A stretch of DNA of 64,000 nucleotides from Morinoia aosen (taxonomy: Eukaryota > Arthropoda > Malacostraca > Amphipoda > Talitridae). The number at the start of each line of letters is the position of its first letter. The stretch's first letter is position 1. The stretch spans positions 40,339,842 to 40,403,841 of the forward strand of contig CM059569.1 in the NCBI GenBank assembly GCA_030386875.1, read 5' to 3'. The notes under the pieces were generated by a model, which was given only the letters and a program-made list of their open reading frames with translations, made no database searches and was not told the origin of the DNA. This document shows positions 1 to 9,548 of this stretch, piece by piece. A program made the position numbers and the translations under genes.

Positions 1-378
1 TAAAATCATTGGAGTGGAATAACAAGAAGCTGAGGAATATCATATATTACAGGAGCATATGCATGGTTTTTCTTTATGCGTCATATAGGCAATACAAATG
101 TTCTGCACTTTTCTGTTTTCTAATTTATTTGCTATATATACGGAACTCCTATCAAAATATAGCTACTAGCTAAGTACCTTCTCATTATTATTAGTAAAAA
201 ATGAAATTCATTTTATTTTAGGGTGTCACAAGAAAGCGAAGTGAATCGGACACACTCCAGCACTTGTTGCCCTTGTTTCCTGTCGTAAGAAATTTAACCT
301 GGGAAATTTTCAGCTTCATATCTCGTCTTTTACTGGTCGTGCATTTCATTCAGTTATGTGCTGGGCGTCAGGCTGTGC
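1..378. other. Unassigned flanking DNA
   Basis: No gene, LTR or repeat could be recognised here. The last bases lead into the short minisatellite in which the outer LTR element inserted. Confidence 0.5.
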
Positions 379-420
379 GGCGGTCACTGGTATAGCGTGC
401 AGCGGTCACTGGTATAGCGT
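379..420. repeat. 22-bp minisatellite, left half of insertion target
   Basis: About two units of a 22-bp repeat (core GCGGTCACTGGTATAGC) precede the outer element. The same repeat resumes directly after its right LTR at 17,527, so one short array was split by the insertion. The last 4 bases, GCGT (417-420), are repeated at 17,527-17,530 as the target-site duplication. It is 5 bp (AGCGT) if the ambiguous A is counted. Confidence 0.75.
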
Positions 421-1702
421 TGTATAAAGTCAGGGTATGAAGTCAGATTCATCCCATCTTTGTCGTTGGCGTTGCCGAGCGAAAATATATAATTGATGTT
501 AAGACGAGATCTCTGAATACACGGGTCATAAAAATTAATGCCCGCGGTCATGCTTGGGTTTGGGAAATGCACGATCTGGACGTTCTCATACGGAACACTG
601 GTCATATTAAATTCGATAAAGTTGGTGCGCTTGGGCTGCCGCGGTTACACAGCGCTGAGAAGCGCTGGTGCTGATTAGCGTCGGTCAGGGATAGTAAAAT
701 ATCCAGACCTTAATATAAAAACAATGTGCCTGTCCCGATCGTGTAGCTGGGGAGCCGAGCGTGGGATCAGTCGTTGAATTAGCCATGGCTAAAGGGAGGG
801 CTGGGGCCATGAGACCCGACCCCTCCCCCCCCCAGCCGTACCCCCGGTTGTGTGGGGGAGGAGCGGCTCAGAACCCTAGCCACCCCTTGTTACCCAGCTC
901 GTGTGGCGACCACCCCCCCCCCTTCGGGCAGGGGGGAGCGCTGTCCAAGCGAGAGTTATGTCGGACGAGCAGAGGACACTTCGCGGGTAGCCGTCGTTGA
1001 GAACGGTGTAGAGAGCTGTGGTCGTGAACGGACGTTCTAGAGTGCAGTTGAGGATTACGACGAACAGCCGGTTTTGATACTTAGGAATTTGAGTTGATAG
1101 TAAAAGCCCATATCTTCAATGGTTGAATTTAGAGACTGTGTTCGAGTAGAGCGTGGCACGATCAACGAAAATCCATTGACTTGTTTTGAGGGCGCATGAT
1201 TTCAAGCGTTTGCTATACGCTTACCTTGGCTCATACTTTCGGTGGTTACACATTCCTTGGCTCGTGTGTTGGCTGTTTGTACACAGTCTGTTGTCGTGAG
1301 AAATCGATCGAAGGAAGATCGTGAGGTGATGGTCGTATTGTCCCCCGATATTTTATATGTTGTTTTTACCTCGTGTGCTCTTGCCATCCGTACTTGCCTT
1401 CCCATCAATAAATAAAAAAAAAAGCCTGGGCCTCATCTATATCCTCTCTCTCATCTCTCTCAAAAGGGCATAAGAAACACGTGCCGGCCATAAGCCATCG
1501 CTACCAAATTGACAATCTGAGTTAACGTAACCAATCCTGTAATTTTAGTCGAGGCTATCTACACGCCTCGTGGTGGCAGCTATCAGCGCTACCTTTCTCT
1601 TACCTGTAACGTAAAGTCATAACGGAGGAATCTGTCAGAAAGAAACAGAACTAACGAACTCTTGAACATAGAGAGTGCGGAAGAAAAAACCCGACTCATA
1701 CA
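421..1702 (+). repeat. 5' LTR of the outer element
   Basis: This 1282-bp repeat starts TG and ends CA. Its other copy is split into 6521-6532 and 16,253-17,526. By eye the copies differ by only a few substitutions (near 1328 and 1497) and by the lengths of C and A homopolymers, so the insertion is recent. A GC-rich block lies at about 780-1000. AATAAATAAA before an A-run (about 1407-1424) is a plausible polyadenylation signal. Confidence 0.88.
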
Positions 1703-1703
1703 G

Positions 1704-1721
1704 TGGTGGCAGCGGTGGGAT
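1704..1721 (+). promoter_or_regulatory. Primer binding site, tRNA-Leu type
   Basis: One base after the LTR, the 18 bases TGGTGGCAGCGGTGGGAT are complementary to the 3' end of a eukaryotic tRNA-Leu, whose tail ends CCACCGCTGCCACCA as I recall it. The match stops at 1721, the normal 18-nt length of a primer site. The reading frame of RNase H begins two bases later, so the leader, gag, protease and RT are missing. Confidence 0.7.
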
Positions 1722-1723
1722 GA

Positions 1724-3550
1724 GTACTGACGCAAGAAAAGGACGGCCTGGATCACCCGATAGCATACTATTCACGGAAATTTACACCGGCGGAGACCCG
1801 GTACTCTACCACCGAAAGAGAAGCTTTAGCTATTGTGGAAAACGTCCGCCATTTTGCTCGATACCTCTACGGTCGGAAGTTTCAGATCCTAACAGACCAT
1901 CAGCCGCTGCGATATTTGTTCCAATACAAAGCTACCGTTCCACGGATCGCCCGCTGGGCAGTGCTACTGTCACAGTTCGAATATGAAATTTCGTATAGAC
2001 CCGGCAAGGAGAATGTGATTCCAGACACGCTCTCACGCGGAGTGGCAGCCGTCCGCCCGACCGTGACGGAAGCGCTGGACCCGTACGAAGTTTTCTGTGC
2101 GGAAAAGGTAAGTATGGAGCAGCGCAAAGCACAGCACTGGGCCAAGGTCATCAACGCATTGGAAGGAAAGGGTGAATTGGTGACAGATCCGAGCCAGTAT
2201 AAGGATTTCGTGCTAGACAATGACTGTCTATTTTACTTAGAAGTTAAAGACAATGGAGACATTCGCAAACGTGCAGTGATTCCTGAATCCCTAATAAAGC
2301 CCGCGTTAATAATGTCGCACGATACGCGAATTTCCGGACATTTTGGAGCAAGAAAAACCCTCCACCGTGCTAGAGAATTATTCTTTTGGCCAAACATGGC
2401 ACGACACGTGCAAGAGCACGTGAAAAACTGCACGACGTGTCAGAAACGAAGTCCGCACGGGGGCCTCAAAGCAAAAATAGGAGAATTACCGCCAGTCTCA
2501 CGACCATTAGAGAGGGTGGGGATTGATCTCATTGGAGAGCTGACACAGTCCCAGGCCGGACATAGATATATTCTGACGATCGTGTGCCACTTCTCTAGAC
2601 ACGTTCAGGCATACCCACTGCGCGATAAGAAGAGCGAAACAGTAGCGCGAGCGTTCATGGACTATGTATGCAGGTATGGCTGTCCGGAACACATCGTGTC
2701 AGATCGAGGTACGGAGTTTACCGCCCAAAATTTCCAAGAAATGTGCCGCATTTTGAAGTCCAAGTTGCATTTCACCACGGCCTTCCACCCAGCCAGTAAC
2801 GGTATGACGGAAGCCTTCAACAAGTTGATAAAGACAACGTTGGCCACAACAGTAGAAAAGGATCTCACATCATGGGACGAGCAGCTACCTTTCGCCACGC
2901 TCGCCCTAAACTGTTCGTATCATGCCTCGGTAGACAACACACCGTACTTTTTGTTCCATGGACGCGACGCTCCCTTGCCACTGTCTGATATTCTGCAGCC
3001 CAGGATACTAAACTATGCTTTGGAGGAGAACTTTCCTCACGCCGCTTTTGCCAGATTGCAAATTGCGTTCGAAAACGCGATGTCAGCAAGCCGAAATGCA
3101 CATGACAAGAATGTGAGATATCAGCGCGTGAGAGATAGAGAACTTAGAGTCGGCGACTGCGTATTCCTACGGAATACAGCAGGAAGAAACAAGGCGATGG
3201 GTAAATTCCGACCTAATTGGTTAGGCCCGTACAGAATTCAGGCCCTTCCAACACCGATGAACGTCGTAATACGACAAGTCCACGGCCGCCGGCACGAGAT
3301 AACGGTCCACAGAAATAGACTTAAGCCCGCGTCATTTCAACCAGAGGAGACAATAGTAATACAAGACGAGCGTCCTCGAAGGAATGGGAGGAGCGTCGAG
3401 CACGTCACCGAAGTACGTCACGACGATAGCGATTCGGAAAGCAGCGATGACGACATCTATGTAACAAGGCCTGAAGCACCCTCACCCCTACCCACCCCGG
3501 CAGCTAGACGTCCTTACGCTCTAAGATCCGCCGGTCCGGTAGAAGAGTAG
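1724..3550 (+). CDS. pol: Gypsy pol fragment: RNase H C-terminal half plus complete integrase
   Basis: The frame is open for 608 codons but has no ATG near its start. It opens inside RNase H (residues VLTQEKDG, then SRKFTPAETRYS and LTDHQPL) and continues into integrase. The zinc-binding H-H-C-C module is visible (SGHFGARKT ... NCTTCQKR). The catalytic triad is complete: D in GIDLIGEL, D in VSDRGTEF, and E in GMTEAFNK about 35 residues later. A GPY/F-like module follows (WLGPYRI), then a Ser/Asp-rich tail. Gypsy pol normally begins with protease and RT; these are deleted here. It cannot support retrotransposition alone, but the integrase could be intact if translated. The first in-frame ATG is near 2114. 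Confidence 0.87.
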   Translation, partial: VLTQEKDGLDHPIAYYSRKFTPAETRYSTTEREALAIVENVRHFARYLYGRKFQILTDHQPLRYLFQYKATVPRIARWAVLLSQFEYEISYRPGKENVIPDTLSRGVAAVRPTVTEALDPYEVFCAEKVSMEQRKAQHWAKVINALEGKGELVTDPSQYKDFVLDNDCLFYLEVKDNGDIRKRAVIPESLIKPALIMSHDTRISGHFGARKTLHRARELFFWPNMARHVQEHVKNCTTCQKRSPHGGLKAKIGELPPVSRPLERVGIDLIGELTQSQAGHRYILTIVCHFSRHVQAYPLRDKKSETVARAFMDYVCRYGCPEHIVSDRGTEFTAQNFQEMCRILKSKLHFTTAFHPASNGMTEAFNKLIKTTLATTVEKDLTSWDEQLPFATLALNCSYHASVDNTPYFLFHGRDAPLPLSDILQPRILNYALEENFPHAAFARLQIAFENAMSASRNAHDKNVRYQRVRDRELRVGDCVFLRNTAGRNKAMGKFRPNWLGPYRIQALPTPMNVVIRQVHGRRHEITVHRNRLKPASFQPEETIVIQDERPRRNGRSVEHVTEVRHDDSDSESSDDDIYVTRPEAPSPLPTPAARRPYALRSAGPVEE

Positions 3551-3604
3551 AGGAGTAGAGGAGAAGATAACATGAGTAAAACTACTATGTAACAAGTAGA
3601 GAGG

Positions 3605-3806
3605 AGATAAGCCTACTAATTTCATGTTCTCTTTCAGATTGACCTAGTAAATAAGTAGGTAGATAAGCTGACTAATCTAATTTTCTTTTCAGATTAAACC
3701 TAGCAAAATAAGTAGTAGATAAGCACTAATCTAATTCCTTTACAGAATAGCTTAGCAACAACTAGGTTGGCAGGAAAATTTCTGAGTAGTCGACTGCTAG
3801 GTAAGT
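3605..3806 (+). promoter_or_regulatory. Triplicated 3' splice-acceptor module plus splice donor
   Basis: Three 56-bp tandem units start at 3605, 3661 and 3717, each with AGATAAG. Each contains a CTAAT branch-point-like sequence, a pyrimidine tract and a terminal AG (at 3637, 3692 and 3745; e.g. TTCTCTTTCAG). A consensus donor TAG|GTAAGT follows at 3801. A further acceptor-like TTGCCTTTCAG lies near 4309. The arrangement could define a small exon of 55-165 nt downstream of pol. The signals are seen directly; use in splicing is inferred. Confidence 0.5.
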
Positions 3807-5848
3807 AACTTGTAGAAATGCTACCAGCCAGCACGAGCGACTGTGCTCAGAACAGGCACAGGATGAGAGTCATAAAATCGAAAGAGGCATAAAGGAACTC
3901 AGTCCGGGCCTGGGAAATACGAGTAGAGACGTGGCATACAAATTATGATAACGCACTAGGAAAAGTGTATCGTGCTGGCTGCGCATTTTTGAATGACGAG
4001 AATAAAACTTAGATATAATGACTTCACATCGAAGTAGGAATTTGATTGCTGGTCAATTGTTTGAGATGTATAAGGAATGAAGAGGGATTTCGAAGGAAAC
4101 TAGCCGTCTAGGCAGAGATATAATTAGACAGTATTAAAATATAAGTATAGCACAGCCGCAGCAGAGGTTCCTTCACATAATACGGCCAGTAGTGGGTACG
4201 GCTCTTTAGTCCTCTCATAACTAGTAGGTTACAACTGAGAGGACGAAGTTTTTTTTGAGTAGCCTGAGAAATGACTAGTTATAAGCACTAATAAACCATT
4301 GCCTTTCAGGTGTAGGTTTGAAGAGTCAGCAACTTGGATGGGAAAGGGATATATCCTTCTCTTAATTGTTTGTTAGCGTGAAAAATTCCCCGTGAAGGAA
4401 TTTTTCTTGGATCGTCGGAGGGGAAGAAAATTTAAGAAATTAAATTTTTTTTATTATTGCGTCTAAATGACGTTTTAAAAAGAGAAACCTGAGCCTGTCA
4501 TGAGCCGAGTGGAGCCGATAATAAGATCGCGTATAGCAGAACCCTGAGAGTTGGGTAGAATGCTTAGCGAGACAACAGATTAAATTAAAGATGTCCATTA
4601 CGGACCTAGCATAAGCTTTAACATTACGGTCTTTAAGAATAACGTAGCTTAGTGTGGAAAGGCAAGTTGGACACGCACTCGCGTGGTGGAGACTCGAGGC
4701 ATGTGCCCACGGGACAATGAGAGCCACAATGGGTCATAAAATCTAAAGGCGCTGCAGTGCGGAGACGCATGTAACCTGAGAGAGAGCCGGCTTCAAGATT
4801 AGAGAAGGCAGTCTGAGCAGAGAGAAGCGCACAGCGATTCGTGTGCGATGCTAATTACGAGATAGATGGGAGAACAAAATAAATAGAGATGAGCAAAAAG
4901 AATATAGATAACAGAGATGGACGGCTCCTGTGCTGAGAAATCAGAGCGTGAACAGCACCGAACCGACGCTAGAGCTGAAATATTTAATGATAAATGTACT
5001 AAGGTTATTTGGAAGATTTTCAGGAAGGCGACAGCCAGCGAGGTGCGGGCGTGTGCGCGGTGCTAAACCAGCACCACAGCGGCCTCCAACGGAGACGGAC
5101 CGGAACTGCGGTCGACGTAAGAGAGAGGGAGAGGCATTCGGCAATGGTAAGATCGGGAACACTCCTGCGCGGAGGAAACACGTGCGTGAACTGTGGAGAG
5201 CGTTATGAATGCCTGGTCTGCTAATGAGCGTTGGAGTGATACGGCGTGAAGCATGACTGAGAGGGATTGATGGGCCATCCAGAGGCATGTGCGCAATGCT
5301 TGAGGCATCGCAGCGGTTACCGATACCATGAGATTTGAAGATTAAAAAGATAAGTCGTGTGCGACTGGTACACAAAATATATATGCAAACGAGGGACGCC
5401 TACGTATTGCACCCATACGAAATTTATGCTTGTTCTCACGAGAAATTAGCAAATGCCATTCAGTAACAAAAAAAAACAGTCAGCTGACACGGAAAGAATA
5501 GGAATTAGGAGAATTTCATCCATCATTTAATCATAAGGACCTGCACCACGAGTGAAAGACAAATGAACAGGAGGTGTGTGTGTTGTCAGAGTGTGTGCGG
5601 TTTCGTGTGCGGTTTCGTGTGCAGGAGTATGTGCTGTATAGTGTGCAGGAGTGGGGGGACTTAGTCATTCAAGTCTGCTAGGACTTGTTATGTTCGTGAA
5701 TCCCAAAATCATATATCATTCATCACGTAATATACGCGCTCATTATGAAGCGAAGAAAAGACATTTTTGAAAATAGGCTCTATCTTGATGTCTAACCCAT
5801 GTAACAAAATTAATGCCCGACCGTGTGCCGTAGGAAACGGCGACGTAC
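3807..5848 (+). other. 3' non-coding region of the outer element
   Basis: About 2 kb without a convincing coding frame. Open frames on the minus strand (4440-4727, 4941-5375) show no recognisable domain and are probably chance. GTGTGCGGTTTC repeats in tandem near 5594-5625. Confidence 0.5.
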
Positions 5849-6226
5849 ATGCATCGAGGGCGGAGACGGAGGCCGAGCGAAGTGGTGCGCCAGCTCGGGA
5901 CATACGTCGCAGCGCGCAACTACGAGACGTCGCTGTGGCTACCAGACGGGAGTCTGGCGACCGTCTCGGCCGAGACGGACTGGGGGCGGGCGGCCGCGAC
6001 CCTGGAGGGTCGAGCGCTCATTGTCCACTTCGTCCCGAAGCCGGACGAACGCCTGACCGAGGCGACTCTCAGCAACTTGCTGCAGCATTTAGTTGTGCCC
6101 CGAAACGACGGAGAGATCGAGGCCAGGACCGCGAACAAGCGAATCTCCTCGGTTTCGGTTTTCCCCTACTATCTCTGGAAAGAGACACTGCGGGGGAAGG
6201 AATTCCTCATTATCATACAAGTCTAG
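5849..6226 (+). CDS. Unknown ORF of 125 aa in the env position of the outer element
   Basis: It starts with a true ATG and ends TAG at 6224-6226. The N-terminus is strongly basic (RGRRRRP). The body reads like a small folded domain with a strand-rich stretch (TSLWLPDGSLATVSAE), a conserved-looking WGRAAATLEGRAL segment and a hydrophobic C-terminus (EFLIIIQV). No signal peptide or membrane segment is evident and I recognise no family. It is much more GC-rich than the surrounding element. It lies between pol and the 3' polypurine tract, where an env or third ORF would lie, downstream of the splice-like module at 3605-3806. Alternatives are a captured host exon or a chance ORF in a GC-rich patch. 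Confidence 0.4.
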   Translation: MHRGRRRRPSEVVRQLGTYVAARNYETSLWLPDGSLATVSAETDWGRAAATLEGRALIVHFVPKPDERLTEATLSNLLQHLVVPRNDGEIEARTANKRISSVSVFPYYLWKETLRGKEFLIIIQV

Positions 6227-6507
6227 GAAGGATTTCCCCTGGAACAGAAGCCGAAGATCTCGGGACGGAAGAGCTCGCCTCTCCAGTCCCGAAGGGGGCC
6301 AATATTATGTGAAAATGGCCGAAGCATAGGCGAGCGAGTTGTGGTCGCCGTCCTAGTTTTTTTTTGTGATATTGTAATTGATGTCATGTTGTATTGTGTT
6401 GCATTGTGATTTGATGTCAGGTTGTATCAGTGTTCGCCAGTCGGGTAAGAAATGCACTGAGGCCAAGACATAGAAAAAGAAATTATTACATAATTTCTTT
6501 TTGCGCA

Positions 6508-6520
6508 AGTGGGGGAAGGG
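6508..6520 (+). promoter_or_regulatory. Polypurine tract of the outer element
   Basis: AGTGGGGGAAGGG lies immediately before the TG that starts the 3' LTR at 6521. This is the expected place for the plus-strand primer. Confidence 0.75.
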
Positions 6521-6532
6521 TGTATAAAGTCA
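6521..6532 (+). repeat. First 12 bp of the outer 3' LTR
   Basis: TGTATAAAGTCA matches the start of the 5' LTR at 421. The LTR is then interrupted by the inner element and resumes at 16,253. AGTCA (6528-6532) is duplicated at 16,248-16,252 as the inner element's target duplication. Confidence 0.88.
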
Positions 6533-6705
6533 TATGCGGCATCTCCGCACATGTTATCTGTAGTAGCTTTGTCTGTATCTGGAAGACACCAATAAGAAGC
6601 CGCTCTGTCGAGGCCAGGTGCTTAATCTCTCATCATACCTCCTCCTGCCAACACCTAGTGGAATAAACTCGCCAAGCTCACCATACTTGTTTCTCTGACC
6701 GCACA
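6533..6705 (+). repeat. 5' LTR of the inner element (173 bp)
   Basis: A very short LTR with imperfect inverted ends (TATGCGG / CCGCACA) and AATAAA at 6662-6667. It matches 16,076-16,248 over its whole length by eye. Confidence 0.9.
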
Positions 6706-6710
6706 TTAAG

Positions 6711-6728
6711 TGGTGGCCAGATGTTGCG
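6711..6728 (+). promoter_or_regulatory. Probable primer binding site of the inner element
   Basis: TGGTGGCCAGATGTTGCG begins 5 bases after the LTR. The TGG start fits pairing with a tRNA CCA end, and the following bases (reverse complement GTTCGAATCG) resemble a tRNA T-loop, though spacing is not quite that of a tRNA. I could not assign the tRNA. Confidence 0.45.
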
Positions 6729-8081
6729 ATTCGAACTCACATTCGCATAAGTGTTAACTGAAGATCAAAGGCTCGGTGCAGACAGCTTTGAACAGTATAA
6801 AATCCAAATGTGTTCCAGCGAAAATAACCAGCTCTGGCAGCCTCAACAAACAGTTATTGTGTTTGGAATCGTCGTCTCTAAAGAATTGTTGACGGAAGCT
6901 TACTGTAGATTTACAGTATTTCTTAATTTATACTCACCCCTGCGTACAAAAATTTTGGTCTACGAGTGTGAAAACGACACTATCGAATTGGTTTTTCAAG
7001 TCAAAATTGCAGCGTTCCCAGCGTCAACCATTGAGTGAATTTTACATCTACAAGAAGTGAATTCAAATCTACAAGTACTAAGAACAATTTAATTTGTGTG
7101 AGATAAATTACTACGATTGCACCAAAAACAGTAGCAGTGACTGTAGCAGTGAAGTGACACGTACTTCCATTTTAAAAGTGTAATTTCTTCAACGTGGTGC
7201 ACAGTATAAACGCAGTATCATCTTGCTGTACCAGCCGACAACATTGTCTACAAAGCACAGCATCACAGCGTCCCATCATTGCCTGCAAGAGACGTGTTCA
7301 GCTGCCTTCAATTTTTTACACAGTTAAGTCTTTTGTGGAATTTTTTTTTTCTCTTTGTTTAGTGCTACCTCGCTCTGTCCCGGGCAGCTAGTCTTTTTTG
7401 TTGCACTTATTGCCGTGGTTTTTTTTTACCACGCCCGCTTCCTGTATCGCTGCAATCGCTGAGTCGCAGTAGGTTGCACTCAAAATCAGTTACATTCTGA
7501 GCGTTGTGAGAGAGACACGTTGTCCAACGAATCTGGAACGTAGCTGGTTACCAGCTTTTCACTTCAGGTTGCATCGTAAGTGTCAAATTTTATTTGCCAG
7601 TTGAATAGGAGTGTCAGTAGAGGTGTCTGAATCACTTTGATTTCAAAATTTGAAGCTTTAATTGATAGAAATTCACGTTTTTGCTGTGGAGCGGCCAAAT
7701 TTTTTTTTGACGCCTGGTAGAAATCCGTGTCGTGCGTTGAAGCAGTCACGTGTGGACTGAGTGTTATTGTTGACAATTTTAACTGTATAATTGTGCTGCT
7801 AAAAATTTTAAATTTGCAGGTTTAGGGACGCTAGTTCTTATTTCATTGGAAGTTGGTGATAAAGAACTGATTTGTTTGCTATGGTTCTTCAACGTGTGTG
7901 ATTAATTAGTTTTGTGTGTTATAACTGCTTTTACGTTGGTTATTATCATTCTAACTGTTTTTAGGGTGTTTATTACCATTCTCGGTGTACAATATTAATT
8001 TTTAAATGAATTTTAAGTGAATTTTGGTAGTGAATTGTTAATTTTAAGTAGAATAGGATATTTTTCGAAGAAAAACGACAC
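6729..8081 (+). other. 5' leader of the inner element
   Basis: About 1.35 kb before gag with no coding signature. It contains several T-runs. Short open frames here look like chance. Confidence 0.55.
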
Positions 8082-9548
8082 ATGTCGGATTTCTCTGATT
8101 CTTTGGACAGTGAGGACGAAATAGTTAGAACTAAACCTACTGTAACTAAATACGGACGAGTCAGTACTCCAAGGGTGACTACGGAGCCAGTAATTAGCAA
8201 AATGACGACTCCTACGGCAGCGACAGCTGGACCAAGTGCTAGTGCTGGACCTAGTGACGTTAACGCGACACAACTTGCACGAGATATTGCTGCAAACCTA
8301 AATGTACCTTCTGTCGGAACAATAATGACTAATGCGGAGCTTCCTACGTTCCGTGGAAGACGTAGACTTCATGATGGAGAGTTCCTAGAGAACAAAACAT
8401 TCTCGACACATATCCAAAATCTTAAGGCTTATTTGAGTTTGTTGCCAGATGCCACTAGTGATGAGCGTAGAAAGGAATTTTTAGTACGATCTGCAAACAA
8501 GAACGTCGGCGACTTCAATAGTGTAGTAACTAAGCTAGTTAACGCCGACTTAAATTATTCTTTCGATCAGGTCGTTCAGATACTTGAGGACATTTACGTT
8601 TCGAGGGGAGAGAAGAGTATCCATGCATTGGCTTGCGATCTAAACGAGTTAAAATTAGTTAAAAATAATGCACTTGCTGCTCAGATCGTGAACGCGTTTT
8701 CGAAAATAAGGAAGCTAACCGAGAGTATTCTTAATTCAAACTCGTTAGGGTGGCAGCGCCACAGTTATTTCCAAAACTGCACGACTCAGGCTGAGTTAAA
8801 AAAATTTGTAGGCGACAGCATGTCGTACAGTTTGGCTTTATCAATTTTGGGTCCACTCTTTGATGAGTCGTTCGCTAGAAAGATTTTTGAAACACAATTT
8901 TCAACGGCAGAGGAATTGTTAGCTAAGTTAATTTCCGCAGTGCGAAGTCAAAGCGAGTCTAAGAAAATTCTCGCACAAAAGTATCAGGTCAGACAGGACA
9001 GTGAGAGTTATGTAGGTGAAGTGACTAGTGAAGTCGAGGAAGTTTTGGAAGAGCAAGATCAATTCCAGGAGCACGAAGTGTACTACGGAGGTGTCGGAAA
9101 TTATCGTAGGAATTTTCGATCAGGAATGAGGAGGATTGTTCCTAGACCTTGGCTAAATAGAGGACGAAGTAGAGGCAGAGAGTTTAACAGTTATGTAGGA
9201 GATAGAGGACATGGTTCCTTAGAATGTAACTGGGTTAAATCAGATAGCGGTAGTTCTGGGGTTGTAGGAAATTCCGGAGGAAATTCGGGCACGAAAAAGC
9301 CCGGGTTCCCGTACTGTAACTCCTGTTCGATGGTAGGGCACTTTGAGTGCCGACCTCAAAGAGGTCAAGTTCAAGGAGGTCAGAGAGGATGTTTTGCCTG
9401 CGGCGGAACTCACGTAGTAAAGAACTGTAGAGCGAGCGGTTCGGAGATCCGTAACTATAGGGCGTATTTACGCGGCAGAGGTAGTACGAACCGTGGCCAA
9501 AATGAAGTTCATTGGGCGGAGAGCAAGTCAAGCGATTTTTTAAACTAG
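8082..9548 (+). CDS. gag: Gag of the inner element, 488 aa
   Basis: Starts at ATG (8082) and ends TAG (9546-9548). Residues 1-90 are a low-complexity acidic/Ala-Thr-rich leader. A helical capsid-like region follows to about residue 310 (for example RTEF-like and LAKLISAVRSQSESKK segments). Next come an acidic stretch, an Arg/Gly-rich region, and cysteine knuckles. One knuckle reads CFACGGTHVVKNC (CX2CX3HX4C, one residue short of the retroviral CX2CX4HX4C). Another, CNSCSMVGHFEC, is degenerate. Gag packages the RNA and forms the particle. The last codons overlap pol and contain the frameshift heptamer. The frame is intact. Confidence 0.88.
   Translation: MSDFSDSLDSEDEIVRTKPTVTKYGRVSTPRVTTEPVISKMTTPTAATAGPSASAGPSDVNATQLARDIAANLNVPSVGTIMTNAELPTFRGRRRLHDGEFLENKTFSTHIQNLKAYLSLLPDATSDERRKEFLVRSANKNVGDFNSVVTKLVNADLNYSFDQVVQILEDIYVSRGEKSIHALACDLNELKLVKNNALAAQIVNAFSKIRKLTESILNSNSLGWQRHSYFQNCTTQAELKKFVGDSMSYSLALSILGPLFDESFARKIFETQFSTAEELLAKLISAVRSQSESKKILAQKYQVRQDSESYVGEVTSEVEEVLEEQDQFQEHEVYYGGVGNYRRNFRSGMRRIVPRPWLNRGRSRGREFNSYVGDRGHGSLECNWVKSDSGSSGVVGNSGGNSGTKKPGFPYCNSCSMVGHFECRPQRGQVQGGQRGCFACGGTHVVKNCRASGSEIRNYRAYLRGRGSTNRGQNEVHWAESKSSDFLN
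9539..9545 (+). promoter_or_regulatory. Canonical -1 ribosomal frameshift site TTTAAAC
   Basis: The heptamer is read T TTA AAC in the gag frame and is followed directly by the gag stop codon TAG. A -1 slip gives TTT AAA and enters the pol frame (FKLGEG). This is exactly the X XXY YYZ arrangement used by retroviruses. A GC-rich stretch follows, but I did not prove a pseudoknot. Confidence 0.8.

Noticed and set aside
761-1408. Open frames in the outer LTR (761-1000, 852-1040, 1202-1408 minus) and their right-LTR counterparts
   Set aside because: They fall in LTR sequence, change length with C-run length between the two copies, and show no domain.
1675-1986. 103-codon frame overlapping the start of the outer pol fragment
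   Set aside because: It is the wrong frame of the RNase H coding sequence; the +1 frame gives clear RNase H residues.
4440-5375. Minus-strand frames in the outer element's 3' region
   Set aside because: No domain, no start context, opposite to the element's transcription; probably chance.
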